Assembly: GCA_025449115.1 (NCBI GenBank) | Contig: JAHLKC010000153.1 | Location: 29,828 to 93,827, forward strand | DNA from: Chytridium lagenaria | Lineage: Eukaryota > Chytridiomycota > Chytridiomycetes > Chytridiales > Chytridiaceae | Direction: 5' to 3' | DNA: 64,000 nucleotides | In this document: positions 49,812 through 60,704 of the stretch, piece by piece | Position numbering within the stretch: position 1 is the stretch's first letter | Layout of the letters: each line of letters begins with the position of its first letter | The notes under the pieces: model-generated | Seen by the model: the letters and a program-made list of their open reading frames with translations, nothing else | Database searches by the model: none | Told to the model about the DNA's origin: nothing | Translations under genes and position numbers: made by a program

Positions 49812-50224
49812 TTAGAATGCAATAAAGATAAACAAGTACATAAACTCAAAAGAACTTTTCGCAGTGAGTGATGAAGAACTTCCTTTAACAGATTCATTCA
49901 TCTTATTTACGGCGCTGGATATCTGGAGCTGCGCTTTGGTGAAGTATTCAGCGCACTTTAGGACCACTTTCCGGCTGGTTTCCAGTTTTGCAACTTCATC
50001 CTTGAGATCCTCAATCTCCTTCCGCATTTGACGGATACGACCGTCTTTTGTATGGCATCAAGACAGCTCTTCGCGAATCTGATAGGCTGCTTGAATGGTT
50101 CCAGATCAAAATCCAGATCCGGCAGATTGAGAGAACTCAAAGAGTCGGCGTCGTCGTCATCAGAGGGTATCATGGACATCACTTTTTGATGAATTTTTTT
50201 TGTCCGATTCATTGAGAGCCTCAT
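49812..50224 (-). CDS. Coiled-coil exon(s) of unknown minus-strand protein
   Basis: Two overlapping frames read MNRTKKIHQKVMSMIPSDDD then LSSLNLPDLDFDLEPFKQPI and RFAKSCLDAIQKTVV, followed one base off by MRKEIEDLKDEVAKLETSRK and AEYFTKAQLQISSAVNKMN. The second part has heptad-type spacing (EIEDLKDEVAKLE) and is a likely coiled coil. A frame break near 50040 separates the two. The exons lie between the transposase C-terminal region and the Gln/Pro-rich exons. Confidence 0.4.
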
Positions 50225-50249
50225 TCGAGAGCTTACGGTAAAGCTTTAT

Positions 50250-53238
50250 TTAATCATAACAGTTTACATTTGTACACACAAGGATACTTGGTGTCATGCT
50301 TAAGATTCTCACAGGCTTCTTTATCTTCACCACCTCTGTAATAAATATTAAGGGGGAATATTCCGTCGTAATCTTAACCCAGTGAATTGGTTTGTAATCA
50401 TCGTCCTCTTGCCTAGTTTCACGAAGAGGCATACGATAAGCAACAAGACGCCGTTCTGAGTCTTGGTGTCCAAAGAAAATAAATAATTTCCCCAATGTGA
50501 GTCGCGTCCCGATAAGATGTAGCTTCCATCAAAATCTTACTTCCTGTCTTGTACGTTTCGTAGTTGATAATGGCGGTGCCATGTTTAGCAAACATGAATT
50601 GGCGTGTTTCGTCTTGATTGTCATCAAACACGCAGGTGCCTTCGCGATTAACCCACGGTGTTCCTTTGTGAGGGTATTCATTCTGGCGCGTTTTCGTTAC
50701 CATCCCAAAATTATAAAATAACTAACCTGACGGGTATATTATTTGATTTCCCTTTCACCTGCCGCAATACTTCCATGGTCATATTTGCTGAATACCTATC
50801 AAAAACGATCTCGACACATGAAGGTAATTAACATTGTTGAAGTGATGTTTCAAAGAGCCAATGCATGCCTCAAAAACAAAACACCAATAATCGCGCGTGG
50901 TCCGAATTGACGAATTGTGCCTCCCAATGCTTCAGAAGATGTGTGTTTAATGAAACCGTATCAAGAAAACCCAGCTTGAAAATCATGTAAGGGGATGCCT
51001 CACAAAAGTTTGATGCCGTGCGCCTTAAGACCCTTCCACTGCGATGGATTTGTGAAGGAATAAGCCCCAGTTTTCCGTTAAGGCGACAGAATTCGCGATT
51101 TTCTTTACCCAGCAGTTCCCATTTTTTCTGAACGTTCCCTGACATCCCATCCATAAGCCGGAAAAAGAATCGATTGCAATCTCCGAGGTACGCCTGGTGC
51201 ATTAAGTCAATGACAATGTGTTTGGGAACATTGCAGCCTGGCCATTTAGGATTTCGGAAAATCCATTAATCCCATCCTTCGCTAAATCGTAACTTTGATC
51301 TGAGTAAGGATTTCCCACCCGCCCACGGTTAAGGCTAAATAAAGTTCTCATATCTTCTGCTGTTCGTAATGGATATTCTGTAGCGTCGCGAATTGAATTA
51401 TGCGGCACGGTGCATACATGGCAAGGTCTGGAACACTTAACGGAAGGAGAAAAGCCACAAATCCCTTTCCTTGCGGGTATATCACCTAATATGATCCATA
51501 CGAACGCGAAGACACAGTATAACGTCGAATCTATGAGCATATCGACGCCTGTAGAAAGGTGTTGAGGTCTTCTGTAAATAAGCTTAACAGCTTATTATCT
51601 CCGGCAAGCTTATGAGAGGTTTTTTTGCAAAGTAGTATGGGCACCACTCCAAGAGACTTCGGCCGGACCACGAAAAGCTCGACTGATTTCGCCGGCGGAT
51701 ACCATGAATACAAGATGCTTCAGGTCATGTTTTCCAACTCCCTTCCAACCAAAGTCGTCGTTATAAAGTATAGATGCAAGAAAAGCGGTTTTGCACGTCC
51801 GTTCCGACATCTATCAAATCGAGGCCTCCAAAGATGCTCGGTTCTACCAAGCAAAGCAAACCAGTCACTCCCTTCCCCACGTTCTTATAACCACCATCAT
51901 AACACTCTGCAGCACGCATACGATCACGCAACGATGATGGTGTTATTAGGTGAGGTATTGTATGAATGTCGTTGACGGCAATTATATCCTCCAGAATTTG
52001 CGGGGAAGAGAGCCAAATCTTGACCACAGTAGATACTGAAAGGAAAGGAACCAGATGTCTTTCTGTTATGGCTGGTGTACCAAAGGAAAGCTGTAAGTGT
52101 AATAGCCCTGCTTGGCTGATATTCGAGAAACACGTTTGATAAGGTTATGAAGACGTTTTGGCGCGGTTTTATTGTTGAAGTGTTCATCCATGGAAGGCTT
52201 GCCACAGCGTGATAAGTCCGATGGGTTATGTTGTTTTCCATGACAATAAGATATAAATCCACAATATTCTTCAGGTAGTCGTCACCATCGATAATAGCTA
52301 TGAGCTTGCTGAGGTCGAAATTCTCTGTGTAGGATTAGTATTTGCAACAAAAATATGTACAGGTTCTTACCGTGATCATCGTTATATTCGGACCCAAAGG
52401 AAGAAAGGTTGCTTAACTCTTCATCTGTATCGAAACCATCTGATGATTCGGAAGCCGTGTCAACATGTACAGAATCTGATTCTCCTACAAAAAATAATTA
52501 CATCATGAACCCTTATATAAGCAGTAAACGCAAACTAACCCTCAATGTCGGTATCATATCCATTTTCAGATCCATTTCCGCTGTGGCCACCGTATACATC
52601 ATGTAAGTGCGAGCCAGGGGTGTCGAAGGCTTCATACACAGCGTAAAATTAGATTCCGTTTGCCCAACCACGTATTTAAAGTGAGTTATTTTATTACTTT
52701 ATATCAGTATCTTATTAAGTGAAAAATGCATAGACTCGCTCTCACCGTGATCGTCAAATTCACTTTCCGTTTCTTCCCCACCTGACGCACCATCATTGGA
52801 AAAAAGTATATGATGATCCTCGAAACCAAAAGAATTTCCCTCCAAATGATCGTGAGTATAATCATTTAAACTCATCTCAGCATTTTCCATTGAATTATAA
52901 TTACTTGCATTCATCACAGCGCTTTCCAACGAATTTTCCATAGACATCGCCCCACTCCTTCCTATAAACTTCATCAATAACACGCAGCTGCCATGAAACT
53001 TACGATATTTTCGTAAGTGCAACCTCACATGTTGAGCGACGGCGACAGGACTTGCATTAATGAGAACTACACCACAGTCAGCTCTTGGGCATCTGTAGTC
53101 CGACACACTGCTATCAACATGTTTTCGAGATATCAAATGCCTATACAAAGACGCGACCGATCGTGTTGTCGAATAAGGCTGATCGGAAACGCAAAACGGG
53201 CACTGGAAAACGGTGTTAGGTATGCCCTTCCGCTGCAT
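50250..53238 (-). mobile_element. tnp2-like DNA transposon gene with N-terminal zinc-finger exon, degenerate
   Basis: In translation order on the minus strand: an N-terminal exon (53238-52699) with C2H2-like spacings (FQCPFCVSDQPYS...LYRHLISRKH and YRCPRADCGVV...HVRLHLRKY) and a long acidic stretch; several exons to 51.9 kb; a central segment with VWIILGDIPARKGICGFSPS and KCSRPCHVC (51540-51420), matching the LGDxPA...C..C signature of fungal tnp2-like transposases; then LIPSQIHRSGRVLRR and following text (about 51070-50900); and a C-terminal segment YRDATHIGEIIYFFGHQ with LVAYRMPL (50520-50400), typical of the end of these proteins. Frames alternate often, so the element is decayed or poorly sequenced. 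I could not find terminal inverted repeats. A KDZ-type element is less likely. Confidence 0.55.
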
Positions 53239-53573
53239 TATGATGGACTTGGAGCTTCAACAAAATAAAATACAGTGTTGACAATCTTTGACAATTTTAT
53301 CATTTTATTATTATATTAATTAATGCAGTGATGCAGGTCTGCACTCCGCGATCTTCAGAATAAAATTATATAATAATTAAATTTAAATAAATTATAATCT
53401 AATAAGGTAACACTTGCTGTGCAGCATACCTCTAACCAATCAGATGAATGCTACACAGTGTACAACACCAGGAAATCTCCTGGAAAAAGGCGGGAAATGG
53501 CCTGAGACCAATTTGAGGAGTTCGCTGTGTATAAATAAGTAAATAAAAGAATAAATAAAAAATAATAATGAAA

Positions 53574-54042
53574 CGTAACACAATGAGTAACGTAATACAA
53601 AGGAGGGGGCTCGAACCCCTCCAGTATAAATAGTTAGCGACACGTCGCTCTAGAAAACAATTAAAAAAACAGCGATTCTGAGACCGACGCTCGGGCGTGG
53701 CGTCGGCGCTAGTACCAGGTCCTTCGGACTGGTCGCGCCTCGCCCCTCCCATCGGTCGTGGAAGTGGAGAAAGTTTTGATTTAAAAGGTGGTTTGTGATG
53801 TTTCACCCGTGATTTCCTAACAACGTAAATAAATATATATTAAGTAATAAATATAAAGAATAAATATATTTAAATATATAAATAAGTTAAAAAAAAGAAT
53901 AAATAATTAAATAAATAAAGATAATGTAACACAATGAGTAACGTAATACAAAGGAGGGGGTTCGAACCCCTCCAGTATAAAGGGTTTGCGACACGTCGCT
54001 CTAAAAAAACAATTACAAAAACAGCGATTCTGAGACCGCCGG
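53574..54042. repeat. Duplicated unit with T-arm-like core
   Basis: The segments at about 53574-53684 and 53926-54039 are near-identical: GTAACACAATGAGTAACG, AATACAAAGGAGGGGG, TCGAACCCCTCC, CGACACGTCGCTCTA and ACAGCGATTCTGAGACC in the same order. Each carries a 21-base palindromic core (GGAGGGGG[C/T]TCGAACCCCTCC at 53602-53622 and 53953-53973). The AT-rich spacer between them resembles that at 46.2 kb. This is a dispersed repeat of unknown class. Confidence 0.8.
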
Positions 54043-54079
54043 TCTCAGAATCGCTGTTTTTTTAATTGTTTCTTAGAGT
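53998..54079. repeat. Large inverted repeat (hairpin) centred at 54039
   Basis: Perfect 17-base arms (ACAGCGATTCTGAGACC at 54021-54037 and its complement at 54041-54057) are separated by three bases. The complementarity continues imperfectly outward through A/T tracts (AACAATTA versus TTAATTGTT) to about 40 bases per arm, ending CTCTAA/TTAGAG. A further partial copy of the arm lies at 54096-54129. Confidence 0.85.
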
Positions 54080-54221
54080 GGCAAATGTCACTAAAAGAAA
54101 CAATTAAAAAAACAACGATTCTGAGACCGGCGGTCAAGACAAATGTCACTATAAGAATCAAAAAAAAACTAAGAACAAAATGTTAAAACACCAATGAACG
54201 GAGAAAAATAAAAAAAACAAC

Positions 54222-54640
54222 AACTGCAGAGAGGGTTCGAACCCCTCATGCAGTAAGATTATGGTAGAGGTGGGGTCGGGGGGTTGGTGAGTGGTGGTGT
54301 GATGGTGTAGGTGGTGGTGTCGGTGGGTCGGTGAGTGATGCGGCGGTTGGTGAGTGGTCGGTGGAGGTTGTTGATGGGATGTGGTCAGATGTGGAAAGGG
54401 AAGAACTGCAGAGAGGGTTCGAACCCCTCATGCAGTAAGATTACGGAAGAGGGTGGGGTCGGGGGGTTGGTGAGTGGTGGTGGGTGGTGGTGGGTGGTGG
54501 TGTAGATGGTGGTGTCGGTGGGTTGGTGAGTGATGCGGCGGTTGGTGAGTGAGGCGGTTGTTGTTGTTGAAGAGTGGTCGGGGTGGAAAGGGAAGAACTG
54601 CAGAGAGGGTTCGAACCCCTCATGCAGTAAGATTATGGAA
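54222..54640. repeat. Tandem ~182/192-bp repeats, each opened by a T-arm-like hairpin
   Basis: AACTGCAGAGAGGGTTCGAA, then CCCCTCATGCAGTAAGATTA, starts at 54222, 54404 and 54596. The intervals (182 and 192 bases) are G/T-rich (GGTGGTGTCGGTGGGTTGG words). The head forms a stem CTGCA/TGCAG enclosing GAGGG-TTCGAAC-CCCTC, the shape of a tRNA T-arm on its acceptor stem, but no complete tRNA cloverleaf is present on either strand. Confidence 0.8.
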
Positions 54641-56525
54641 GAATAGTGGAAACTGGCGGGGTGGACGGTGTCCCCGCCGCAGAGAATATACAAGACGCCC
54701 CCCCTCTTGTATGATGGTGATAGTACTTAGCAACAGAATATTATATTTATTTTTACATTCTTTTAACATTGCATCATAAATTTCTTTACAGATGATGGGA
54801 AGAATCGCCAGATTTCCGTCCTTGTCTTCTCTGCCACAGCCTCTATTCTTGCAATCTCCGCAACAACATCTGCGGAGGGGTGAAGCTCAACGACTTCCCT
54901 GGTATGGTGTCGTCCATGAAAACAATTGATGAGAAGTCTCTCGCACGTGACAGGACGGTGTAGACTTCGTTGAAGAGAGCTTACGTTTTTTGGCCATTGT
55001 CAGTGTGGTGACAAGTCGGTCCATCGTTTGGCCTTGTCCGCGATAGAGAATATACAAGACAGCCAACCGCTTTTGGTTACCTCCAGCAATGCTCTTTGAC
55101 GGTGTTATTATACTGGTGTTTTTCATTTAGCGATATTTTTACTTGCTTCTTATGAGCAGGAGAATATTGAAGGCGACGTCATGGCCGAACGATAGCCCTC
55201 TTGAATTTGGTGCGTCATGTAAAACTGCAACATATTTAGTGTCTAACGAGATAATGGTTGAGGACAGGAACTGCGATGGATTTGAAAGTGATCTTTCCGA
55301 GAATGGATGTGGCAGTATATCCTGATATTGGCGGAGGCTCAGGACAATTCTGTCCAATGTTCGTTCGCAGCTGAGAGTTATTATATGCGCCGTATATTTT
55401 GTAGGAGGACGTTTATATCCTGATGAAAACATGCTAGCCATAAAAGGCAAGTTTCCTGTACAGAAAAGCCAAAACGACGCTTTAAGTGGTTATTGACCAA
55501 TCCACTAGCTGGAAAAAATCCAAGAATGACTCAAAAGCGCTAGCTGGATAACGCGGCTTACTACGTTGAAAACGCGAGAATGACAGGAGCGTGATTGTTA
55601 TTCGCTTTTTATGCAAGCTCAAAAAGATGAGCAGGAGAATAGCAGGAGACGCAATGACCGAGCTAAAGCCCTGTTGAATGATTGGTGGAGGCTCAGGACA
55701 ACGCTGTCTTTCATTTACAGTTAAGAGTAATTATACGTAGTTTCACCGTCGACTGTTTCAACAATGCCCTTTTTTTTTTTTTTTTTTTTGACGCTGGATT
55801 TAAAGACAATGTTCTTGACCACATTGATACGTTGTGTCGGCTTTATGGAGATGGTAGTACTCCCATCATACTTGACTGGTGAAAACAACACGGTGACGGA
55901 CAAAAACTTGGCTGCGTAGTCGTGGCAAAAAAAATTAGTTTCGGGGGTTCAAATATCCTATAAAGTAAGCGAATTCAATCTTATGACTGTATATGATGAT
56001 TTGCTGTAACCATTGACCATTTAGATCCAATTATAATATAATTATTGTATCTGTTGAAGCACTCTGCGTAAAAACTAACAAAAATGTAAGGAAATCACAG
56101 CGGGCAAGCGCCACTGGACAGGACAAAAGGACTCACCCTAAATGGTTTGTACGTCAAATTCTTTTCCTTTCTTAGTTCTACTTTTATTCAATAAAATCGA
56201 GTAAAGCTTCACACATAATAAACATCATCCCTTACACCAAAAGGCATGATTACATCTTCCATCACACCTCCCGTAAATCTCAGTAAACTAACGGATAAAA
56301 CAAATGATAAAGAACCTCTTTAAACATTAAACATAATGCCCCAAATATTGTGAACATAAGAAAAACATAACTAACAGAAACTAGAATGGAGAAATGGGTA
56401 GTCAGCCCAATAAAGAACGTTCCGAAAGAATATCCCATGACAGCAAAAAACGTCATGGGAGCAAAAGAAAAACAATCAAAGCTGGAGCGATGAAAGAAAT
56501 TGTACTACCGGGTCACGACGACGCG
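54641..56525. other. Repeat-derived sequence with protein-like remnants
   Basis: Minus-strand peptide fragments are coherent over short stretches (for example CERTLDRIVLSLRQYQDILP near 55370-55310). A related segment recurs near 55600-55730: GAGCAGGAGAATA and GGAGGCTCAGGACAA are shared between about 55155-55345 and 55629-55700. This suggests two decayed copies of one element, which I cannot classify. A 20-base T run lies at about 55770. Confidence 0.4.
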
Positions 56526-57313
56526 TCAAAACAATGACCGTCGCGTATATACAATAACGTTCCCGCAAATAGCAGTCGATCCTTCTTGATGTCCATCCAC
56601 TAATCGTAAGGCAATCACAATAATGTGTGGTACCGTACACGCAATCAACATCTCTTCTGCGTCCGTAAGCCTGGGAATGTGTTTAGGCCATCGTCCACGC
56701 CAGAACCCCCGGGCAAGAAAAACGTCTTGAGATGATGTGTGGGTGGCCTCAATGCACGATGAACAGACGTTTGCCCGTCCATCTTCCTGTGTCCCTTCGC
56801 ATGCAACGACCAACCCGTGGAATGTTGTTCCAGGTGAGTCAAAACAATCCCAACAATCTTTCTCGATTAACTGAGAAAAATTCTGAATCCATTGATGATC
56901 AGTGTATTTGTAAATGGAACGTCCACACGTCAAGCATATATCTAACAATCATATTAATGTTGATATGTTTTATAACATGTCGATACCTTTTTCAAACTCT
57001 TTAAGGTCAACACACTTTTGAAATCTATCAATCGCATCCGGAATGTCATTTTGACCAACAGGTGTTGGAAACTATGTCCTTTGATTGTGGTGATCCTCAA
57101 CCTTTACGACACGATCATAATTCAACGTATAGCGAGATGACATCTTACGATGACCTTTGTACTCTCGGCGTTTCGGATATTCTTTGTGTTGCTTCGTAGT
57201 AAGTCCCCGTGGTCGAACGTTGTGATGATAACAATAGTCCTTTCCTTGGATTGGACAACACTGACAGGGAGTGCCTTTACGACTTTATCCAAAACATAGC
57301 TTGTCCAGTTCAT
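56526..57313 (-). mobile_element. Helitron-associated DUF6570-like fragment
   Basis: The main exon (56948-56526) reads RANVCSSCIEATHTSSQDVF, then LARGFWRGRWPKHIPRLTDA, then EEMLIACTVPHIIVIALRLV, ending ICGNVIVYTRR before a stop. The pattern C..C, a[LN]xxW.G..P..L..LT.aE..LIA and GNVIVY is that of the conserved region preceding the Helitron helicase-like domain. A short upstream exon (57313-57122) is basic. The Rep/HUH and helicase parts are not in the window, so this is a truncated element or a captured fragment. Confidence 0.55.
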
Positions 57314-58291
57314 CGATTAACTCGATTGTTTGAATTTATAAATTTACCTTAACAACATCCAAACAGTTTTCTCGAGTCGTTGATTCAAACGCGGATTTTG
57401 CCGTTTTTATTAATTTGAATGTTTAACTGTGAGGTTACCTCAATGATAACGGAAGGGTCTTTCACAATCATTGATCCCAACCGCCTAAAGCCCACCCAAA
57501 AATCAGCAAATTTTGGTGAAGTCCAAACTTTTGAAAAATAAATCAAAAATTAATTCCCAAAAAAATGGCATTTCAAAATTTGGGGTTATATCCCATAGGT
57601 AAAAACCGTAGACAAGTAATAACCTTTCTACTAATTTCCTATGTACGTAAGGCCCGTACGGGCCCGTACGGGTACTTGTATTTCATTATATTGTCAAATG
57701 ACTTTTGAGCCGTACGGCTCTGGACGGATCGTTGTTAGTTTTTGCACCCTTCCCCCATGTTGGCCATACAGTTTCTGCATGACTGTTAGTTAATCCGTAC
57801 ATTTATATTGTATAATAACGGACTTATTTACGATGTGGCAAGCCATATTTGCTTTATTTGAGGCATCGTACATCATTGCATCATGAGCGTGTTGCTATAG
57901 AATGTTTTATATTAATACAACTGATAGGCTTCGTTACTTATGTAATTCGTAGGCATGCCAGCGGTCAACAACCGCACCAAACTCTACTCGCACTTTTTTT
58001 GCCATCACATAAATTTAACATCGATCTGCGCGCTAAGCAAATCTATTTTTTGCTTGATTACCAAGGATTTATAGGATTTCAAACTTAGGATATAAATTTG
58101 AAATTAGAGCTGGGTGACTGCTCACAAATATTAAGCCGTACGTCCCGGCGGGCCTCCGGCCGTACCGTATGGTCACTAAAGTCAAAGTAATTTAAATTTC
58201 AATTACGTTTATAAGCTTATCATTCATTCTAATGCGAGGTAAGTCATTAATATAATCTAGACGGCTTTTCATTTATTCTCATATACAGATG
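57314..58291. other. Intergenic, with GC palindromes
   Basis: No gene seen. It holds GGCCCGTACGGGCCCGTACG (57652-57673), GAGCCGTACGGCTC (57708-57721) and a longer GC-rich element at 58133-58170. Confidence 0.5.
57652..57721. repeat. CCGTACGG-type GC palindromes
   Basis: Two elements: a double CCCGTACGGG at 57652-57673 and GAGCCGTACGGCTC at 57708-57721. Both are self-complementary and lie in AT-rich DNA. Confidence 0.85.
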
Positions 58292-60122
58292 TCAATATTC
58301 ACGGAATCGTCCAGAATCACGAGACCGATTCGACCTCCTGATAGGAGAACCAGAAGACTCACTCGCAGTCAGTGACAGTCTCCTACGCTTTGCAGGAGAA
58401 ACAGACGCGGACGACCTTGAACGCTGACTAGTGTTTCGGGTTGATCGACGCGGCGATGACATATATGAGGAATTGTTCGATACTTCAAATGAAATGTTAA
58501 AAGTAAACAGCGTAAAATCATATTACCAGTATCCACCGATGTATGACGCTTTGATCTGCGCGGAATTTCGCGCGTGTCTGCTTTCAGGTATCAGTCTTAT
58601 TGTAGTTTTGACAAAATTGCCACTTACTTCTATGTTCAGGTGCAGGTAAAAGTTGAAGCTTATCCTCTATCTCCTTCAACTGCAACAAAACCCTTTCCTC
58701 GAGCGCTTCCACTTTGTCTTCTAGACATTGCACAATTACTTCCATCTTCTCTGCCATACCCGCCTGAGCTTTGTGCATCTGATCAAAATTCGAGATAATG
58801 TTCCTTCGTGTTGCATTGTTTTCGTGCATCAGCGTTACCAAGGTGTCCCTCCCAGCCGCTAAATGCATTTGAGTGTCACCGTTGGCGCTTACAAGGTAGC
58901 AATCGTTTAAGCGTTTGAGTTCCGATATTTTGAAACCTTCCAAAATTTTTGTAAAAAAAAAAAGTAAGATTCTGCGTACGTGAGCATCGGACCGTACAAA
59001 CCGTACGGACCGTACGGGCCTCAGCCGTACGTACGGTCCGTACGAGCCCACGTTGCCCGTACGGTCCGTACGGACGCAAGTTGCCCGTACGGACCGTACG
59101 GCCCGTACGTAATGTTATAAGTAAAAAAGGAACAGAACAGACGCATTACTCACCAGGTACATTTTCTTTAAAGGCCGGTGACATGTATGCTTTTGCACTT
59201 GTACACTCTGGGTATGTCGCAAACACCATGATGCCTCCGTTCATTTCCCGACTCAAGAGGTCAGCCTACATATTGAGAGTTATTCATTCAAGTGAATAAA
59301 GTTTATTATTTCTTCTCTTACATTTTGCAGTATGCTTTCCCATTTACGCTTGAAAAAGGAGTTTTTTGCCTTACTACTAGTATTCTGAGAATTCCTTTGA
59401 AAGGCGTTTTTTCGTATGGCCTTCTGTTTTATAGATGCTTATTGTGATAATAAGAATGATAAGATAAGCATGTATATGAGACCCAACAAACGAAACAAAC
59501 TTACTTTCCTGTACAAGTCTTCCCCGTCTAATATTGTATGCACCTTCAATATAAGTATGCGGCACAGTTCCAGCATTGTCTATCCATGATAATGCAATGT
59601 TATTGTACTAAAACCGAAATGTATGATAAATACCAGCGTTTCCTGGGCCATCTAAAGTCAAGGGGCCGCTGTTATCGTTATATATGTCATTGCCTACTAG
59701 GAAAGATGATACAAAAGTCATAATCAACTCATCATCTTCAATGAAAAGTACAAGTAAGACTTACTCGAGTCTTCAGCATTGACAGCAAGGGTTGGTCCAT
59801 GAAGATTTCCAGTGTCGTGCTCGCCGTCATCATCTGAAGTCGGAATGTCGCTATCATGGTCTTCCATATCGTTCTCACCATCACTGTTATGCTCATCCAT
59901 GGAGATATCAGATGATGGTGGAAATCGACCTATAGTGTGTTTGTTAATAGGCAATGCATTGTTCCCTAACTGCAACCAATGCGGGTGTTTCCTTGCAATA
60001 TGGGAGACGATGACATTTTTGTGTAACTTGTGATGACAAACAAAAAATTTTGTACATAGATAGTTGCGAACATAGTGAATTTTTAATTCAAAGTAAAGTC
60101 CAACTAAGCAAACACGGCTCAC
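58292..60122 (-). CDS. Coiled-coil protein with N-terminal zinc-finger-like and C-terminal RS-rich parts
   Basis: Exons assemble in order on the minus strand. (1) 60122 to about 59760: zinc-finger-like CTKFFVCHHKLHKNVIVSHI then ARKH, followed by an acidic DxxNSDGENDMEDHDSD stretch. (2) 59590-59510: GTVPHTYIEGAYNIRRGRLV. (3) 59385-59320: KNSFFKRKWESILQN. (4) 59270-59155: LLSREMNGGIMVFATYPECT and AYMSPAFKENVPG. (5) 58940-58640: SELKRLNDCYLVSANGDTQM and a long coiled coil including EDKVEALEERVLLQLKEIED. (6) 58445-58292: an Arg/Ser-rich tail with AKRRRLS, ending GRFREY. The intron between (4) and (5) is filled with CCGTACGG palindromes. The zinc finger plus acidic linker resemble the tnp2-like gene at 53 kb, so it may be an element gene or a domesticated relative. 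Function unknown. Confidence 0.5.
58990..59110. repeat. Cluster of CCGTACGG palindromes inside an intron
   Basis: About 120 bases hold some nine CCGTACGG or GTACGG units in head-to-head arrangement (CCGTACGGACCGTACGGGCC, GCCGTACGTACGGTCCGTAC and so on). The cluster falls wholly within the intron between the PAFKENVPG exon and the SELKRLND exon of the coiled-coil gene. Confidence 0.9.
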
Positions 60123-60128
60123 GGTGGT

Positions 60129-60560
60129 GCCGTACGGTATAGTTTATTATTAAAGTTCTTATAATACATTTCTTCATTTTATTGACATAAATCAAGCAAC
60201 GGCCGCCCTGACGTGCCGGGCCGTTCTATTTGTACTTGAACAAATTAAAGTAAGGTTAAATATATATAGTATCCGGCCGGCCCCTACGGGCCGTGCGTGT
60301 ATTAGACGATCAAAGTACTTAAAACCCTAAGATTTACATTTTTATTCGATGGAAATCAAGTAATTTAGAAAGCCTTGGTAACGGCCGCCCCAACGTGCCG
60401 GGCGTGTTCTTGAGTATATCTACTTAAATTTATTTTTTTATTTTATCCGGACGGCCCCTACGTGCCGTACGTGGTTCTTGAGTATATCTACTTAAATAAA
60501 TTTTTTTTAGTTTAATATGTATATAGGAGGCCCGGACGGCCCCTACGTGCCGTACGTGGT
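60129..60560. repeat. Series of GC-rich palindromic elements with flanking direct repeats
   Basis: Short GC islands occur at 60129-60138 (GCCGTACGGT), about 60200-60226 (CGGCCGCCCTGACGTGCCGG), 60272-60296, 60381-60405, 60448-60472 and 60531-60556. The last two share GGACGGCCCCTACGTGCCGT. The spacers share TTCTTGAGTATATCTACTTA (about 60411 and 60475), so islands and flanks have been duplicated together. Confidence 0.8.
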
Positions 60561-60704
60561 TAGACGATGGACACTTGATTAACATCTATACATATTTGCT
60601 TGAATAACTTAATATATTTTCATAATCGCAATAAATAAGCCCACATGCCGGGCATAGCATTGACGTGCAGTGCAATATACAAAATGCTCATAAATCCAAA
60701 TCTT

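Noticed and set aside
53602..54627. tRNA genes at the TTCGAAC hairpins
   Set aside because: Only a T-arm-like stem-loop is present. I found no matching 5' acceptor strand, D-arm or anticodon arm at the right distance on either strand, and the core is palindromic, so the match is weak evidence.
53574..54640. CRISPR-like array
   Set aside because: Repeats are long, few and irregularly spaced, the genome is eukaryotic, and there are no cas genes.
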